In this document: positions 63,779-64,000 of the stretch, one piece after another
Numbering within the stretch: position 1 is the stretch's first letter
Layout: every line of letters begins with the position of its first letter
Source: Bacteroidaceae bacterium
GTDB lineage: Bacteria; Bacteroidota; Bacteroidia; Bacteroidales; Bacteroidaceae
Assembly: GCA_017615835.1 (NCBI GenBank)
Contig: JAFZZI010000015.1
Location: 26,359-90,358 of the forward strand
DNA length: 64,000 nucleotides
Reading direction: 5' to 3'
Program-made: the position numbers and the translations under genes
The notes under the pieces: generated by a model
Seen by the model: the letters and a program-made list of their open reading frames with translations, nothing else
Databases searched by the model: none
Told to the model about the DNA's origin: nothing

Positions 63779-64000
63779 CTATCTGATATAGAGCGAAAGT
63801 TCCACCTGCCATCTCTGCTTGTACAGCAAGGCTATATCGCTGGCCTTGAGCACAAAATTGTTTGTCAGGAAGGTAAATGTCCTCTTCAGTTCAGGAGCGT
63901 AGTAAACTATCCTCCTGAGAGTACCCGGATACTTCTTCTTGGTCTGATAGCCCGTAAGGCGTATCGTCTGGTCAAGCAGGACGTTATCCGTCTGATCAAG
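63779..64000 (-). pseudogene. IS4-family transposase, 3' remnant (also cut by the window edge)
   Basis: My translation of the minus strand from the window edge gives 73 residues: a DQTIRLTGYQTKKKYPG segment, FLTNNFVLKASDIALLYKQRWQVEL, then SLYIR and a stop. This is the C-terminal catalytic region of an IS4/IS1380-like DDE transposase, including the YxxRWxxE block with the final Glu. In intact relatives the frame continues (a FFKWIKQ-type helix); here it stops three to five residues after the Glu, so the end is lost or frameshifted. The remnant lies 22 bases from the tRNA terminator. Confidence 0.75.

Overview
This is a chromosomal window from a member of the Bacteroidota, most likely order Bacteroidales. 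The evidence is the TTG-N19/20-TAnnTTTG promoters in front of many genes, the bamD-rpoZ-DUF4293 cluster, the DUF3078 and DUF4293 families, a FAS1-domain lipoprotein, many secreted glycoside hydrolases with lipoprotein signals, and weak or absent Shine-Dalgarno sites. Coding density is high. No gap exceeds 300 bases; the longest, 44173-44422, holds a terminator and a structured RNA. Base composition appears to drift from AT-richer at the left end to GC-richer in the 54-63 kb glycosyltransferase region.

Layout. 1-7.7 kb is housekeeping: holA (cut by the window edge), an orphan HsdR-N nuclease-like protein, a zinc-ribbon coiled-coil protein with Nif3, a DMT exporter, a nicotinamidase/nicotinate phosphoribosyltransferase pair for NAD salvage, then bamD-rpoZ-DUF4293. 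7.7-29.2 kb holds a C69 peptidase, a secreted esterase, uvrB with an SDR enzyme, a DUF3078 barrel, yidC, a Gly/Gln-rich secreted protein, dsbD, a four-gene S9 peptidase-rluA-flavin reductase-tcdA operon, a GH18 enzyme, and a short Omp85 barrel with mutS2.

29.3-43 kb is the carbohydrate region. A GH51 arabinofuranosidase has its own promoter. It lies downstream of an apparent eight-gene operon running leftward from 42988: GH95 (alpha-L-fucosidase/galactosidase), PA14-type GH31 (alpha-xylosidase-like), FAS1 lipoprotein, an aldo-keto reductase of the L-galactose/L-fucose dehydrogenase type, an amidohydrolase of the fuconolactonase type, a zinc alcohol dehydrogenase, a putative sugar-binding protein and GH43. 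Read together, these predict release of L-fucose or L-galactose, xylose and arabinose from plant cell-wall side chains, followed by oxidation of the deoxysugar through a lactone. No SusC/SusD pair lies in the window.

43.1-54.9 kb is mostly core: mltG, a 6S-like RNA, thrS-infC-rpmI-rplT, ruvX-def-TPR protein, a SPOR lipoprotein, a 5'-nucleotidase-like lipoprotein and a phosphohexomutase. 55-63.4 kb is a surface-polysaccharide locus: a flippase and GT2 leftward, two GT2 and one GT-B enzyme rightward, a CE15-type esterase, and a fusion of a WxcM/FdtA cupin with a FemAB-like acyltransferase. The window ends with tRNA-Ser(GCT), tRNA-Glu(CTC), a terminator, and the broken 3' end of an IS4-family transposase.
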